Shown here: piece by piece, positions 47,141 through 55,157 of the stretch | How positions within the stretch are numbered: position 1 is the first letter of the stretch | Layout of the letters: each line of letters starts with the position of its first letter | Source: Deltaproteobacteria bacterium | GTDB taxonomy: Bacteria; Myxococcota_A; UBA796; GCA-2862545 | Direction of reading: 5' to 3' | NCBI GenBank assembly: GCA_007693595.1 | Contig: REDI01000053.1 | Coordinates: forward strand, 1 to 61,613 | DNA length: 61,613 nt | Translations under genes and position numbers: made by a program | The notes under the pieces: generated by a model | The model's database searches: none | Told to the model about the DNA's origin: nothing | Seen by the model: the letters and a program-made list of their open reading frames with translations, nothing else

Positions 47141-48441
47141 GGCACCTCCACCCAAACGGCCTGCCACCGACCCAGGTCCTGGACCGATCCGCGGGGCAGG
47201 TACGGCGCCTCAAGGCAGGGCTCACCGACCGGGGCCCGAGGCCGCAGGCACCAGCCTTGGCGGGGTGGCGCGGGCCCGAAGCGCTGAAGCTGATCGTCGC
47301 GGCCCACCCCCTGCGGTCGGAACACCTCGCGGCCTGTCAACACATGGGCCAGGGCCGCGTCCTGATAGCGCTCACAGAGCAGCGGACCCTCGGAGAGCTC
47401 GGAGAGCGCCCGACGAAGTTCCTCGGCCTCGGTGAAGCGCGCCCGAAGCTCGGGGCTGAAGTGATCGAGCGGCCCGGCCGCGACCAACCCGAGGGCGAGC
47501 GCCCCGACGAGACCCAGCCCCAGGCCCGCCCAGAGCAGGCGTCCCGCCGGGCGGCAGGCCACGAGGAACCCGAGTCCGACCCAGGCGGGCGCAGGCCAGT
47601 GGGCTTCGGGCTCGCCGAAGGGAGAGGCCACCAGGAAGAGCGCCAGCACGCCTACGGCGGTCCCCGCCCCGATCCGCGCCGGCCGGGTCCACGTGCCGCG
47701 CCGCAGCCCCCAAACGACCCCCAGCGCAGTCAGAGGGCCGAGCACCAAGAGCTGATCCGCGACGAAGCGCACCGGACCGAGCCAGCCCGGCCGACGCGCG
47801 ACGAAGCCTTCGGCGAGCTGAAAGCGGACGGTGACCCCGTCGTGGTAGAGGAGCCAGCCGAGGTGGGGAAGCAGGAGGAGCACGGCGAGCGCCAGGCCGA
47901 GCCAAGGCCACGGCGTTCGCCACTCCTTGGGACCCAGCGCCAGCAGGGCCAGAGGCAGGGCCAGCAGACCCGTGTGCTTGCTGAGCACCGCCACCGCCCC
48001 CAGCGCGCCCGCCAGCAGCCACCCCCTGCCACCGATCGAGGCCGCCGCCATGACCCCCGCCCACGCCGCGAGCAGGGGGGCGTCCGGGGTCGAGAAGAGG
48101 GTGAGCCCGAAGAGGGCGGGCACCCCGAGCCACCACCCGATCGCCACCAGCCGATCCTCACTCACCCAAGCCATAGCCAGCATGCCCAGTAAGCCACAGA
48201 CCAGAGCCGGGGCGCGCGCGAGCAGCCGAGAGGGGTCCTCGATGGGTAACCAGGCGAGCAGCGCGGCGATGAGGGGGGGCTGGTCGTAGTATCCCCAGGC
48301 CAGGTCCCGGCTCCACATGAGATAGTAGGCTTCATCGGCGAGAAGGCCGAGCTGCGCTGCGAGGGCGAGCCGCACCAGCCCCACCGCCACCCCGAGGGAG
48401 GTGATCCAGAACAACGGTGGAGGGAGCGAGAGAGGGGCCAC
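47137..48441 (-). CDS. GT39-like membrane glycosyltransferase
   Basis: About 434 residues from GTG 48441 (GTG 48504 is an alternative; neither has a strong ribosome-binding site). The N-terminal helix is followed by a periplasmic loop with LADEAYYLMWSRDLAWGYYDQPP. This Asp-Glu loop is typical of ArnT/PMT-type GT-C glycosyltransferases. About ten more hydrophobic helices follow, with a short soluble C-terminus. The enzyme would transfer a sugar from an undecaprenyl carrier to a lipid or protein. The stop overlaps the ABC exporter start, and the gene is divergent from the zinc peptidase. Confidence 0.82.
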   Translation of the reverse strand: MAPLSLPPPLFWITSLGVAVGLVRLALAAQLGLLADEAYYLMWSRDLAWGYYDQPPLIAALLAWLPIEDPSRLLARAPALVCGLLGMLAMAWVSEDRLVAIGWWLGVPALFGLTLFSTPDAPLLAAWAGVMAAASIGGRGWLLAGALGAVAVLSKHTGLLALPLALLALGPKEWRTPWPWLGLALAVLLLLPHLGWLLYHDGVTVRFQLAEGFVARRPGWLGPVRFVADQLLVLGPLTALGVVWGLRRGTWTRPARIGAGTAVGVLALFLVASPFGEPEAHWPAPAWVGLGFLVACRPAGRLLWAGLGLGLVGALALGLVAAGPLDHFSPELRARFTEAEELRRALSELSEGPLLCERYQDAALAHVLTGREVFRPQGVGRDDQLQRFGPAPPRQGWCLRPRAPVGEPCLEAPYLPRGSVQDLGRWQAVWVEVP

Positions 48442-48559
48442 GTCGGTCGCCCTATCCCAACCGGACCCTCGCGTGCGCCCGAGCTCACCGATCGGGAACC
48501 GCACGACACGCCGATGCACTAAAGTAGCATCCACCGCCGCTCGATAGGAGGCACGCTCG

Positions 48560-49840
48560 GTGAGCGACTGGCTGCCATGGCTGTTGATAGAGATCGGCGC
48601 ACGATGGCCGCTGGTCTTGCTCGCCGCCCTACCCTTCCTGCTCACCGCCGGCGTGACCACGGTCTTCTTCGTCGTGCACCGCGCGGTCGCGAGTCGACGC
48701 CCCGAAGAGCTCGCGATGACCACCGAGGCCTGGGTGGAGCGGACCCTGCACAAGCAAGGCCTGACCCACGTCCGCGTCGGCCCCGTCCCACCGGGCAGCC
48801 CCGGCGTCGACGCGTTCTGGCCGTCCGCGCGCTACATCGCGCTCAAGCCCGCCACCCTCACCCGATGCGACCCCACCTTTTGGGCCATCGGCGCCCACGA
48901 GATCGGCCACGCCCTGCACGCCCGGCACCCCTTCTGGGGCCCGCTGTTTACGATGGGGCGAGGCCTGTCGCTCGGCCTCGACCGCCTGCTCGCCGCCGCC
49001 CTCCTCGCCGGTGCCTTGGTCGGTGGCCCCTGGGTCGCCACAGCCATCGCGATCGCCTTGGTGCTCGCGCTCGCAGCCAACCTCGTGGTGCTCCTGGACG
49101 AGGGCTGGGCGAGCCTCACCGCGCTTCGGCTGCTCCGCGAAGGCGGAGACCTGAGCAAGAGTCAGGTCGCCCGCGCGATCGCCTCGCTCATCGCCGCGTT
49201 GGGCGCCTACGTCGGAGGCTTCCTGGGCAAGCTGGCCGTGCTCCTCGCTGCCCCCTTCGTCGCTGCCACCCTGCTGCGCCCCACGCCCTCCCTCTCTCAA
49301 GACCTGCCTTGGTATGTCTTGGTGACCCTCGCACTGCTCAGCGCTCCCCTGCTCACGCGCGGTGCCCGGATCCTCTACCGGGTCGTGCGCCCGCGCAGGC
49401 TCTCGCGCCTCTCGGAGCTCGGCCCCCACATGATGGCCGAGAACGCCAGCGATCTCTCCGGAGGCTTCGCCGCCACCGCCCTGGTGATCGCTGCGCTGCT
49501 CCTCCCCCCATCCACCGCGAGAGATCTCACCCTGATCCTCGCCTTGATCCCTGCTCTGGTCCCCTTCACCGGGGTCCTCGGCTCGATCGTGTTGCTGCCG
49601 GTCATGGTGCTCCTTCACGGGGTGGATCGGCTCGATCGGACCGTCACGCGGCTCTCGACAGGCTTCGTGCCCGAAGACTTCCAGGGCGCCCCACGAGCCT
49701 TCGGCCCCCCCGCGCTGACCCTCGAGATGCACAACGACCAGGGGCTCGTCCGCCGAGGGCTGGAGCTGCTGCGGGTAGCCTACCTTCCGCTGCTCGGGGT
49801 GTTCTGGCTCGCCCAACTCCTAGGAGTCATCGGCCAATAG
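48560..49840 (+). CDS. Membrane zinc metallopeptidase (YugP-like)
   Basis: 426 residues from GTG 48560. The HExxH motif reads GAHEIGHALH (His113, Glu114, His117), in a short loop after the first membrane helix. A likely third ligand is Glu181 in LLDEGWAS. The N-terminal half matches the membrane-embedded zinc peptidase family of YugP (usually about 230 residues). The C-terminal ~200 residues add several more hydrophobic helices, making it roughly twice the family's length. It is probably an inner-membrane protease with its active site near the membrane. It is divergent from the GT39/ABC pair and upstream of the kinase. Confidence 0.8.
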   Translation: MSDWLPWLLIEIGARWPLVLLAALPFLLTAGVTTVFFVVHRAVASRRPEELAMTTEAWVERTLHKQGLTHVRVGPVPPGSPGVDAFWPSARYIALKPATLTRCDPTFWAIGAHEIGHALHARHPFWGPLFTMGRGLSLGLDRLLAAALLAGALVGGPWVATAIAIALVLALAANLVVLLDEGWASLTALRLLREGGDLSKSQVARAIASLIAALGAYVGGFLGKLAVLLAAPFVAATLLRPTPSLSQDLPWYVLVTLALLSAPLLTRGARILYRVVRPRRLSRLSELGPHMMAENASDLSGGFAATALVIAALLLPPSTARDLTLILALIPALVPFTGVLGSIVLLPVMVLLHGVDRLDRTVTRLSTGFVPEDFQGAPRAFGPPALTLEMHNDQGLVRRGLELLRVAYLPLLGVFWLAQLLGVIGQ

Positions 49841-49961
49841 CCCACGAAATAGGCTGGCTATACCCACATACTCTCCACGTGTCTCCGCACGAGTCGACGA
49901 CAAAGCTTGCGCGCAAGGGTAGGATCGACCATGTTGGAGCGGTCGCTGCGGAGGGCCGACC

Positions 49962-51266
49962 ATGAGCTACAAGCTGCTCGCCATCGAAGGCTCCGGCGCC
50001 TACGGGACGGTGGCCAAGGCCCGCGACCTACGGCACGGTCGGCGGCTCGTCGCCCTCAAGATCCTGCGCGAAGACCACATCGACAACCCCAGGGTCCTCA
50101 GCCGCACCCGCGACGAGGCGATCATGTTGACCCGGCTCCAGCACCCGGCCATCGTGGGCGTGCACAGCCTCGACGAGAGCCTCGGTCGCCCGATCATGGT
50201 CATGGAGTGGCTCGAGGCCATGCCCCTCTCCGATCTGATCGATAGCCACGAAGCCGGGCTACCCATCGACGTGAGCTGCGAGATGGTCGCCCAGGCGAGC
50301 CAGGCCCTCGACTACGCCTACCACACGACCCAGGGCCACCCCCCTCGCCCGCTCAAGCTCGTCCACCGCGATCTCAAGCCCTCCAACATGCTGCTCACCA
50401 TCGACGGTCAGATCAAGATCGTCGACTTCGGCCTGGCTCACGGAGACTTCGACGAGAAACAGGCCGACACGGTGAGCATGGTGCTGGGCACCCGCGCCTA
50501 TATGGCGCCCGAGCGCCTCGACGGTGCCGAAGACGATCCCAGCGCCGACGTCTACGCCATGGGCCTGGTCCTCTCCGAGTTGTTGATCGGCAGGCCCGTC
50601 AAGCTCTCGTTGAACCCACGAAAGCAAGAGCAGATGCTCACCCAGATCCTCGACGCGCTCCCCCTGGATCCCCTCAACCTCCGGGCACGGCGGCGCCTCC
50701 GGGCTCTGGTCCAAGCCATGTGTGCCTACGAACCCGAAGATCGCCCCAGCCACCTCGACGTCTGCAACGAGCTTCAGACCACCATGGCCCTGGGCGGTCT
50801 CGCCCCCAATGTTCATGCCTATGCCCGGCAGATCGTCAAGCCCATGGTGAGCACCCGGCAGCGCCAGCCCCCCGAAGAGCACCCCTGCTTCGACGATGTG
50901 CGCTTCGTCGAGATCCCCCAACCTCGGCTTCGGATCGGCGCGCCTCACACCATGGACCCGATGCTCACCGAGGTCAACGATGAGCGCATCCGAGCCCTCC
51001 TCCGCAGCGAGCGATGGACCTCGAAACTGCCGCGGCTTCGGGCGCTCCTGCGCGATCCCGCCTGGACCCCCGCCCCCTTCCTCGAGGTGATCGACCTAGC
51101 CCTCGAGGGCGGCTCAAGCCACTTTGACCCCCGGAAAGTAGCGATGTGTCTCAACCTGCTTCGGGTCCGCCCCCTCGACGAGGTCATCGAGCGGGCCCGA
51201 GACCTCCAAGAGCACCCGGACAGCCTCATCGCCAATACGGCGCGGCAGTTCCTCGACAGCGTGTAG
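49962..51266 (+). CDS. Hanks-type Ser/Thr protein kinase with helical C-terminus
   Basis: 434 residues. All kinase motifs are present: GSGAYGTV (10-17), the ATP-binding Lys33 in VALKIL, HRDLKPSN (135-142), DFG (155-157) and APE (182-184), so it should be active. The kinase domain ends near 280. The C-terminal ~150 residues are helical (LRALLRDPAWTPAPFLEV, VAMCLNLLRVRPLDEVIE) and may be a HEAT- or TPR-like partner-binding segment. No membrane helix is present, which is less common for bacterial kinases of this type. It follows the zinc peptidase gene by about 120 bp and may share its regulation. Confidence 0.93.
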   Translation: MSYKLLAIEGSGAYGTVAKARDLRHGRRLVALKILREDHIDNPRVLSRTRDEAIMLTRLQHPAIVGVHSLDESLGRPIMVMEWLEAMPLSDLIDSHEAGLPIDVSCEMVAQASQALDYAYHTTQGHPPRPLKLVHRDLKPSNMLLTIDGQIKIVDFGLAHGDFDEKQADTVSMVLGTRAYMAPERLDGAEDDPSADVYAMGLVLSELLIGRPVKLSLNPRKQEQMLTQILDALPLDPLNLRARRRLRALVQAMCAYEPEDRPSHLDVCNELQTTMALGGLAPNVHAYARQIVKPMVSTRQRQPPEEHPCFDDVRFVEIPQPRLRIGAPHTMDPMLTEVNDERIRALLRSERWTSKLPRLRALLRDPAWTPAPFLEVIDLALEGGSSHFDPRKVAMCLNLLRVRPLDEVIERARDLQEHPDSLIANTARQFLDSV

Positions 51267-51364
51267 GCTTGACGTCGTGTCGGGCGTCGATCGGAGGCCC
51301 GGCGAGCCTCGCGGAGCACAGGTCGGGGGAAGCCCGCTGGTTCGATCGCGTTAGAGGCGCTCGC

Positions 51365-51727
51365 ATGTGGCTCAAGATCAAACACTTCTGGCTCCGGCAC
51401 AAGTCGCGCTACGCCGAGGCCGTCAACCGCTACGGCGTGCCCGTCATCCTCACCGCCATGGCGCTGCGGCTGATCATGGCGGCGATCGTCCTGGGCTTAT
51501 TCCGACTGGGCTACGCCTTCGAAGAACAGCTCGGCACCACCGACGCCGGGCTCTTCGTGGCAGCCTGGGCGCTGGTCTGGCCCCTCGCGCCGGTTCGGTG
51601 GATCCTGGCCGCGGTGATCGCTCCGCCCCTCGTCCGAAAGATCCGCGCCTGGCGTGGCCTCGATCCCGATCTGCCGCCTCCAGCCGAGCCTGCGAGCGAG
51701 CCTGCCGAGAGCTCCACCGGCGACTGA
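51365..51727 (+). CDS. Small membrane protein
   Basis: 120 residues from ATG 51365; GAGG is about eight bases upstream. Two hydrophobic helices (PVILTAMALRLIMAAIVLG and a later LVWPLAPVRWILAAVIAPP segment) are separated by a short acidic loop. The C-terminus is Pro/Glu-rich. Weakly similar in layout to small phage-shock-like or DUF-type inner-membrane proteins; no family assigned. It lies 98 bp after the kinase gene in the same direction. Confidence 0.65.
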   Translation: MWLKIKHFWLRHKSRYAEAVNRYGVPVILTAMALRLIMAAIVLGLFRLGYAFEEQLGTTDAGLFVAAWALVWPLAPVRWILAAVIAPPLVRKIRAWRGLDPDLPPPAEPASEPAESSTGD

Positions 51728-51855
51728 CGTTCGATAGGTGGCCCGCGATTTGGCAGGCTTCGCGACGCAGGGCTTAGACGACAGCAGTCCGTTGTTCTTG
51801 GACTTCGGTCAAGCTCTGCCCTTGCTCGACCGGCCCCCCGACGCCGACGCTTCGG

Positions 51856-53307
51856 TCAGTCCTTCGGGGCACCCGGCTTGCGGCGCTGACGAAAGTGTAG
51901 CTTGAGAGGAGTCCCTTCGAAGTCGAACTGCTCCCGAAGGTTGTTCTGGAGGTAGCGCTTATAGCTCTCGGGCACCCCCTCGGGGGTGTTCGACCAGAAG
52001 ACGAAGGTCGGAGGCCGGACCCGCGCCTGGGTGGCGAAATACAGCCGCACGGGCCGATGGTAGCGCTGGGGTACGGTGTGGGCGTTCACCGCGTCGAGCA
52101 GGAAGCGGTTGAGCCGGCCCGTCGACAATCGGGTGTTGAAGCTACTGAAGACCCGGTGCACCATGGGGAGGATGCGGTGCACCCCCTTGCCGGTCTTGGC
52201 CGAGATAAAGAGGTGGGGCGCCCACATTGCGTGGGGGAGCTTGATGCGGAGCTCCTCCTCGATGCTGCGGCTGTTCACCTCTTCGAGATCGGGGGTCAGG
52301 TCCCACTTATTGATCAGCACGATCAAGGCCCTCCCTCGGTCGATGACCAGCTCGGCGAGCTTGGCGTCCTGGGTGGTGAGGCCCTCGGTCGCGTCGACGA
52401 CCAGCAGCGCGACGTGACATCGCTCGATGGAGCGGATCGAGCGCAGGCTGACCGAGCGCTCCAGACGGTCGTCGATCTTGCTCTTGCGGCGGACGCCGGC
52501 CGTATCGACCAGCAAGTAGCGCTGACCGTCGATCTCGACGGGGCTGTCGATCGGATCCATGGTCGTGCCTGGCATGTCGTGGACCAGGTGGCGAGCCTCG
52601 CCGAGCAAGCGGTTGACAAGGGTCGATTTGCCGATGTTCGGACGACCGATCACCGCGATGCGCAGCTCGTGGGGGAGCGGAGCCTGGGTGGGGGCTTCGC
52701 TTTCGCCGTCGAGGAGCTCACTGGGGCTCTCGGGGAGGATCGCTGGCAGGTCTTGGGGGAGGAGGGCGTCGGGATCGTCGAAGTCCTCGTCGTCCTCGGC
52801 GGCGGTTCGCTCGGGCAGACGCGAGACCACCGCGTCGAGGAGTTCCCACATCCCGCGCCCATGAGCGGCGGAGAAGGTGAAGAGCTCGTCGATCCCCACC
52901 TGCCAGAAGTCCGCGGCGAGGTCTTCGTGGGAGGGACCGTCGACCTTGTTGACGGCGAGCACCACGGCCTTGTCGGTGCGACGGAGCAGATCGGCCACCT
53001 CGAGATCGGCGGGCGTGAAGCCCGCGCGCGCATCGACCACGAAGACGATGACGTCGGCCTCGTCGAGGGCGATGAGCACCTGTCCCCGCATGGCCTGGAG
53101 CAAGGTGGTGTCGGGCCGCGGCTCGAGGCCACCCGTGTCGATGAGCATGAAGCGTCGACCATGAGCCTCGGCGAGCTCGTAGAGGCGGTCACGGGTCACG
53201 CCGGGTCGGTCGTGGACCACGGCCTTGTGAAAGCCGATGATGCGGTTGAAGAGGGTGGACTTGCCCACGTTGGGGCGCCCGACGATCGCGACCACGGGCA
53301 GGGACAT
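51856..53307 (-). CDS. der: Ribosome-assembly GTPase Der (EngA)
   Basis: 483 residues from ATG 53307, with GGAG six bases upstream. Two tandem GTPase domains are complete: GRPNVGKST, DTGG and NKVD in the first, and GRPNIGKST, DTAG and NKWD in the second. A long acidic linker (about 165-215, AAEDDEDFDDPD) joins them, longer than in most homologs. The C-terminal KH-like domain (FNTRLSTGRLN and on) is present. Der is an essential 50S ribosomal-subunit assembly factor. The gene stands alone, divergent from the DUF2490 gene. Confidence 0.97.
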   Translation of the reverse strand: MSLPVVAIVGRPNVGKSTLFNRIIGFHKAVVHDRPGVTRDRLYELAEAHGRRFMLIDTGGLEPRPDTTLLQAMRGQVLIALDEADVIVFVVDARAGFTPADLEVADLLRRTDKAVVLAVNKVDGPSHEDLAADFWQVGIDELFTFSAAHGRGMWELLDAVVSRLPERTAAEDDEDFDDPDALLPQDLPAILPESPSELLDGESEAPTQAPLPHELRIAVIGRPNIGKSTLVNRLLGEARHLVHDMPGTTMDPIDSPVEIDGQRYLLVDTAGVRRKSKIDDRLERSVSLRSIRSIERCHVALLVVDATEGLTTQDAKLAELVIDRGRALIVLINKWDLTPDLEEVNSRSIEEELRIKLPHAMWAPHLFISAKTGKGVHRILPMVHRVFSSFNTRLSTGRLNRFLLDAVNAHTVPQRYHRPVRLYFATQARVRPPTFVFWSNTPEGVPESYKRYLQNNLREQFDFEGTPLKLHFRQRRKPGAPKD

Positions 53308-53553
53308 AGGAGCTCCAGGCGAGAGGGAGGAGGGTTCCGCGCCGGGCGTGGGCGCCCCCGTCCTCCGAGGCGCGGCCCTTATCCCAGGCGTGCGCCCCGA
53401 GCCCGCTCCGGGGAGCGAAGGTGGGGTCACCTGGGGCTGGGTACGAAGGGAGAACGTCGAGATCTCCTCGTGTTCCCTCTCCGACTCAGACCTCCATGAC
53501 GGGCCATGGTTCCCGGGATACCGCCGGCTCGTCCCCACTTCCCCACGACTTCC

Positions 53554-54351
53554 ATGACCGTGATACGCCGACTATTCTTTGCATGTTCTCTGGCCGCACT
53601 CTGGGCCTCGAGCGCCTCGGCCCAAGCTGAGACGCCCGAGAAAGAGATCTTTCACCAACGCCAGATCTGGCTCGGCTACATGAGCCAGACCCGGATCTCG
53701 GACAAGGTGGCGCTATGGGCCGACGCCCACTTCGTCCCCGGCGCCTTCTACGTCTTTCGCCTAGGGTTGACCTACAGGCTCACCGATCGGCTGCACGTCA
53801 CGGCGGGCTACGCCTACTTGGGGCTCCCCGTCGGCGGGCTCACCCCGGACCTCAAGCGGACCGAACACCGCCCCTGGGCCCAGGGGGTCTACACGGCGCG
53901 GGTCATCGATCACGTCAAGCTCATCCAACGCGTGCGATACGACGCCAGGTTCCGTCGCAACGTCGCCGATGGCGCGCTGGCTGAGGGCTTCGGCCTGACG
54001 CACCGCGTGCGCTTCATGGTCGGGCTGCGGCACAATATGGAGTACCTTCGCACCGCCGACGTGCTCCCCTACGTCGTGCTGAGCAACGAAGCCCTCCTAA
54101 ACTTCGGGCCCTCCGTCGTGTTCAACCACCTCGACCAGAACCGTGTCAGCGCCGCGGGGGGCGTCTCCTATCGCGGGTTCTCGGTTCAGCTCGGCTACAT
54201 GAACCGCTTCGTGCAGCTCCCCGCCGGGGATCGCTTCGTGATGAACCACACCCTCATCCTCTGGGCCTTCCACAACCTCGATCTTCGCCGCTCTAAGGGC
54301 GAGGAGCCTGTCCCGATCGGCCCCAACGACGACGATCCTGGACCGTGGTAG
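53554..54351 (+). CDS. DUF2490 outer-membrane-like protein
   Basis: 265 residues from ATG 53554. A signal peptide (to about 23, ASSASA) is followed by repeated amphipathic beta strands: QIWLGYMSQTRIS, WADAHFVPGAFYVFRLGLTY, VTAGYAYLG, ARVIDHVKLIQRVRYD and VNRFVQLP. This is the pattern of the DUF2490 outer-membrane barrel family. The C-terminus ends in a charged tail rather than a terminal Phe. Probably an outer-membrane or periplasmic barrel of unknown function. It is divergent from der. Confidence 0.8.
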   Translation: MTVIRRLFFACSLAALWASSASAQAETPEKEIFHQRQIWLGYMSQTRISDKVALWADAHFVPGAFYVFRLGLTYRLTDRLHVTAGYAYLGLPVGGLTPDLKRTEHRPWAQGVYTARVIDHVKLIQRVRYDARFRRNVADGALAEGFGLTHRVRFMVGLRHNMEYLRTADVLPYVVLSNEALLNFGPSVVFNHLDQNRVSAAGGVSYRGFSVQLGYMNRFVQLPAGDRFVMNHTLILWAFHNLDLRRSKGEEPVPIGPNDDDPGPW

Positions 54352-54479
54352 GGCTCCTCCGGCACGGCGGGGGAGCGCCCTGGAGCTTCGCGAGAACCGC
54401 CTGCATCGCCCCACACGCCCGACCCATCTTGACAAGCGGCCTCCCAAGCGCGACGCTGCGGTCCACGCTGGAGGTCCCC

Positions 54480-55115
54480 GTGCGCACCCTGCTCCTACCC
54501 CTCGTGCTCTCGCTGAGCTTCGCGGTCGCCTGCAAGAAGAAGGTCGAGCCCGAGCCCCCGCCCGAGCCGGAACCTGAGCCGGTGGTCGAAGCCGAGCCCG
54601 AACCGCCACCTCCCTCCTGCCCCGCCCGCGATGCGCTCGTGGGTACTTGGTACCTGGTCACCCAGGTCAGCCCTGGCGCGGCCCGCGGCATGGACGGGAT
54701 CAACGGCTTCTACACCCTTGAGATCCGCCCCCGCGACGTCCCGTGTGAGGCACAGGTCGAGATTCTCAAGCGCGGTTATGGGCGAGGCTCCCTGTCCACC
54801 CAGCAGAGCCTCAAAGGGCGGACCAACATCCGCCAAGAGAACAACTGGTGGCAGGTCCCGATCGCCGTGGGCGCGGGGGGCGACCGCACCGACATGACCT
54901 TCTGGCTGCGGCAGGGATCTGGGCGACTGCAAGGCTATTGGTACTACGCTAATAACTCCTGGGGCCAAGCGCCTCTCTACGGGATCGTCGAGGGGCGCCG
55001 CGATCTCTTCGAGGACCGTCCGGCCGAGCTCCCCGGCATGCAGCGCCAGCTCGACAGCTGCGAGCTCAAGGGGCAGCCCCAGGTCAGCTACGACGACTGC
55101 AAGCCGGGAGGCTGA
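54480..55115 (+). CDS. Hypothetical lipoprotein with KKK-EP-rich linker
   Basis: 211 residues from GTG 54480, with GGAGG five bases upstream. The lipobox is in SFAVAC, immediately followed by KKKVEPEPPPEPEPEP, a flexible Pro/Glu-rich spacer. The mature domain begins ALVGTWYLVTQVSPGA, with NGFYTLEIRP, a Gly-rich loop, ENNWWQVPIAVG and DMTFWLRQGSGRLQGYWYY, and may be a lipocalin-like or beta-sandwich fold. Function unknown. Its 3' end converges with the giant coiled-coil gene. Confidence 0.7.
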   Translation: MRTLLLPLVLSLSFAVACKKKVEPEPPPEPEPEPVVEAEPEPPPPSCPARDALVGTWYLVTQVSPGAARGMDGINGFYTLEIRPRDVPCEAQVEILKRGYGRGSLSTQQSLKGRTNIRQENNWWQVPIAVGAGGDRTDMTFWLRQGSGRLQGYWYYANNSWGQAPLYGIVEGRRDLFEDRPAELPGMQRQLDSCELKGQPQVSYDDCKPGG

Positions 55116-55157
55116 GGCTCTACCCCTCGAGCGGCGCCCCCTGCGGAGCGCTCAGCC
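55110..55157. terminator. Inverted repeat spanning two convergent stops
   Basis: GGCTGAG (55110-55116) and CTCAGCC (55151-55157) form an inverted repeat that includes the stop codons of both convergent genes. The 34-bp centre is GC-rich and could fold further. It is a candidate bidirectional terminator. Confidence 0.45.

Noticed and set aside
52057-53499. Long plus-strand frame over der
   Set aside because: Antisense to an unambiguous essential GTPase gene.
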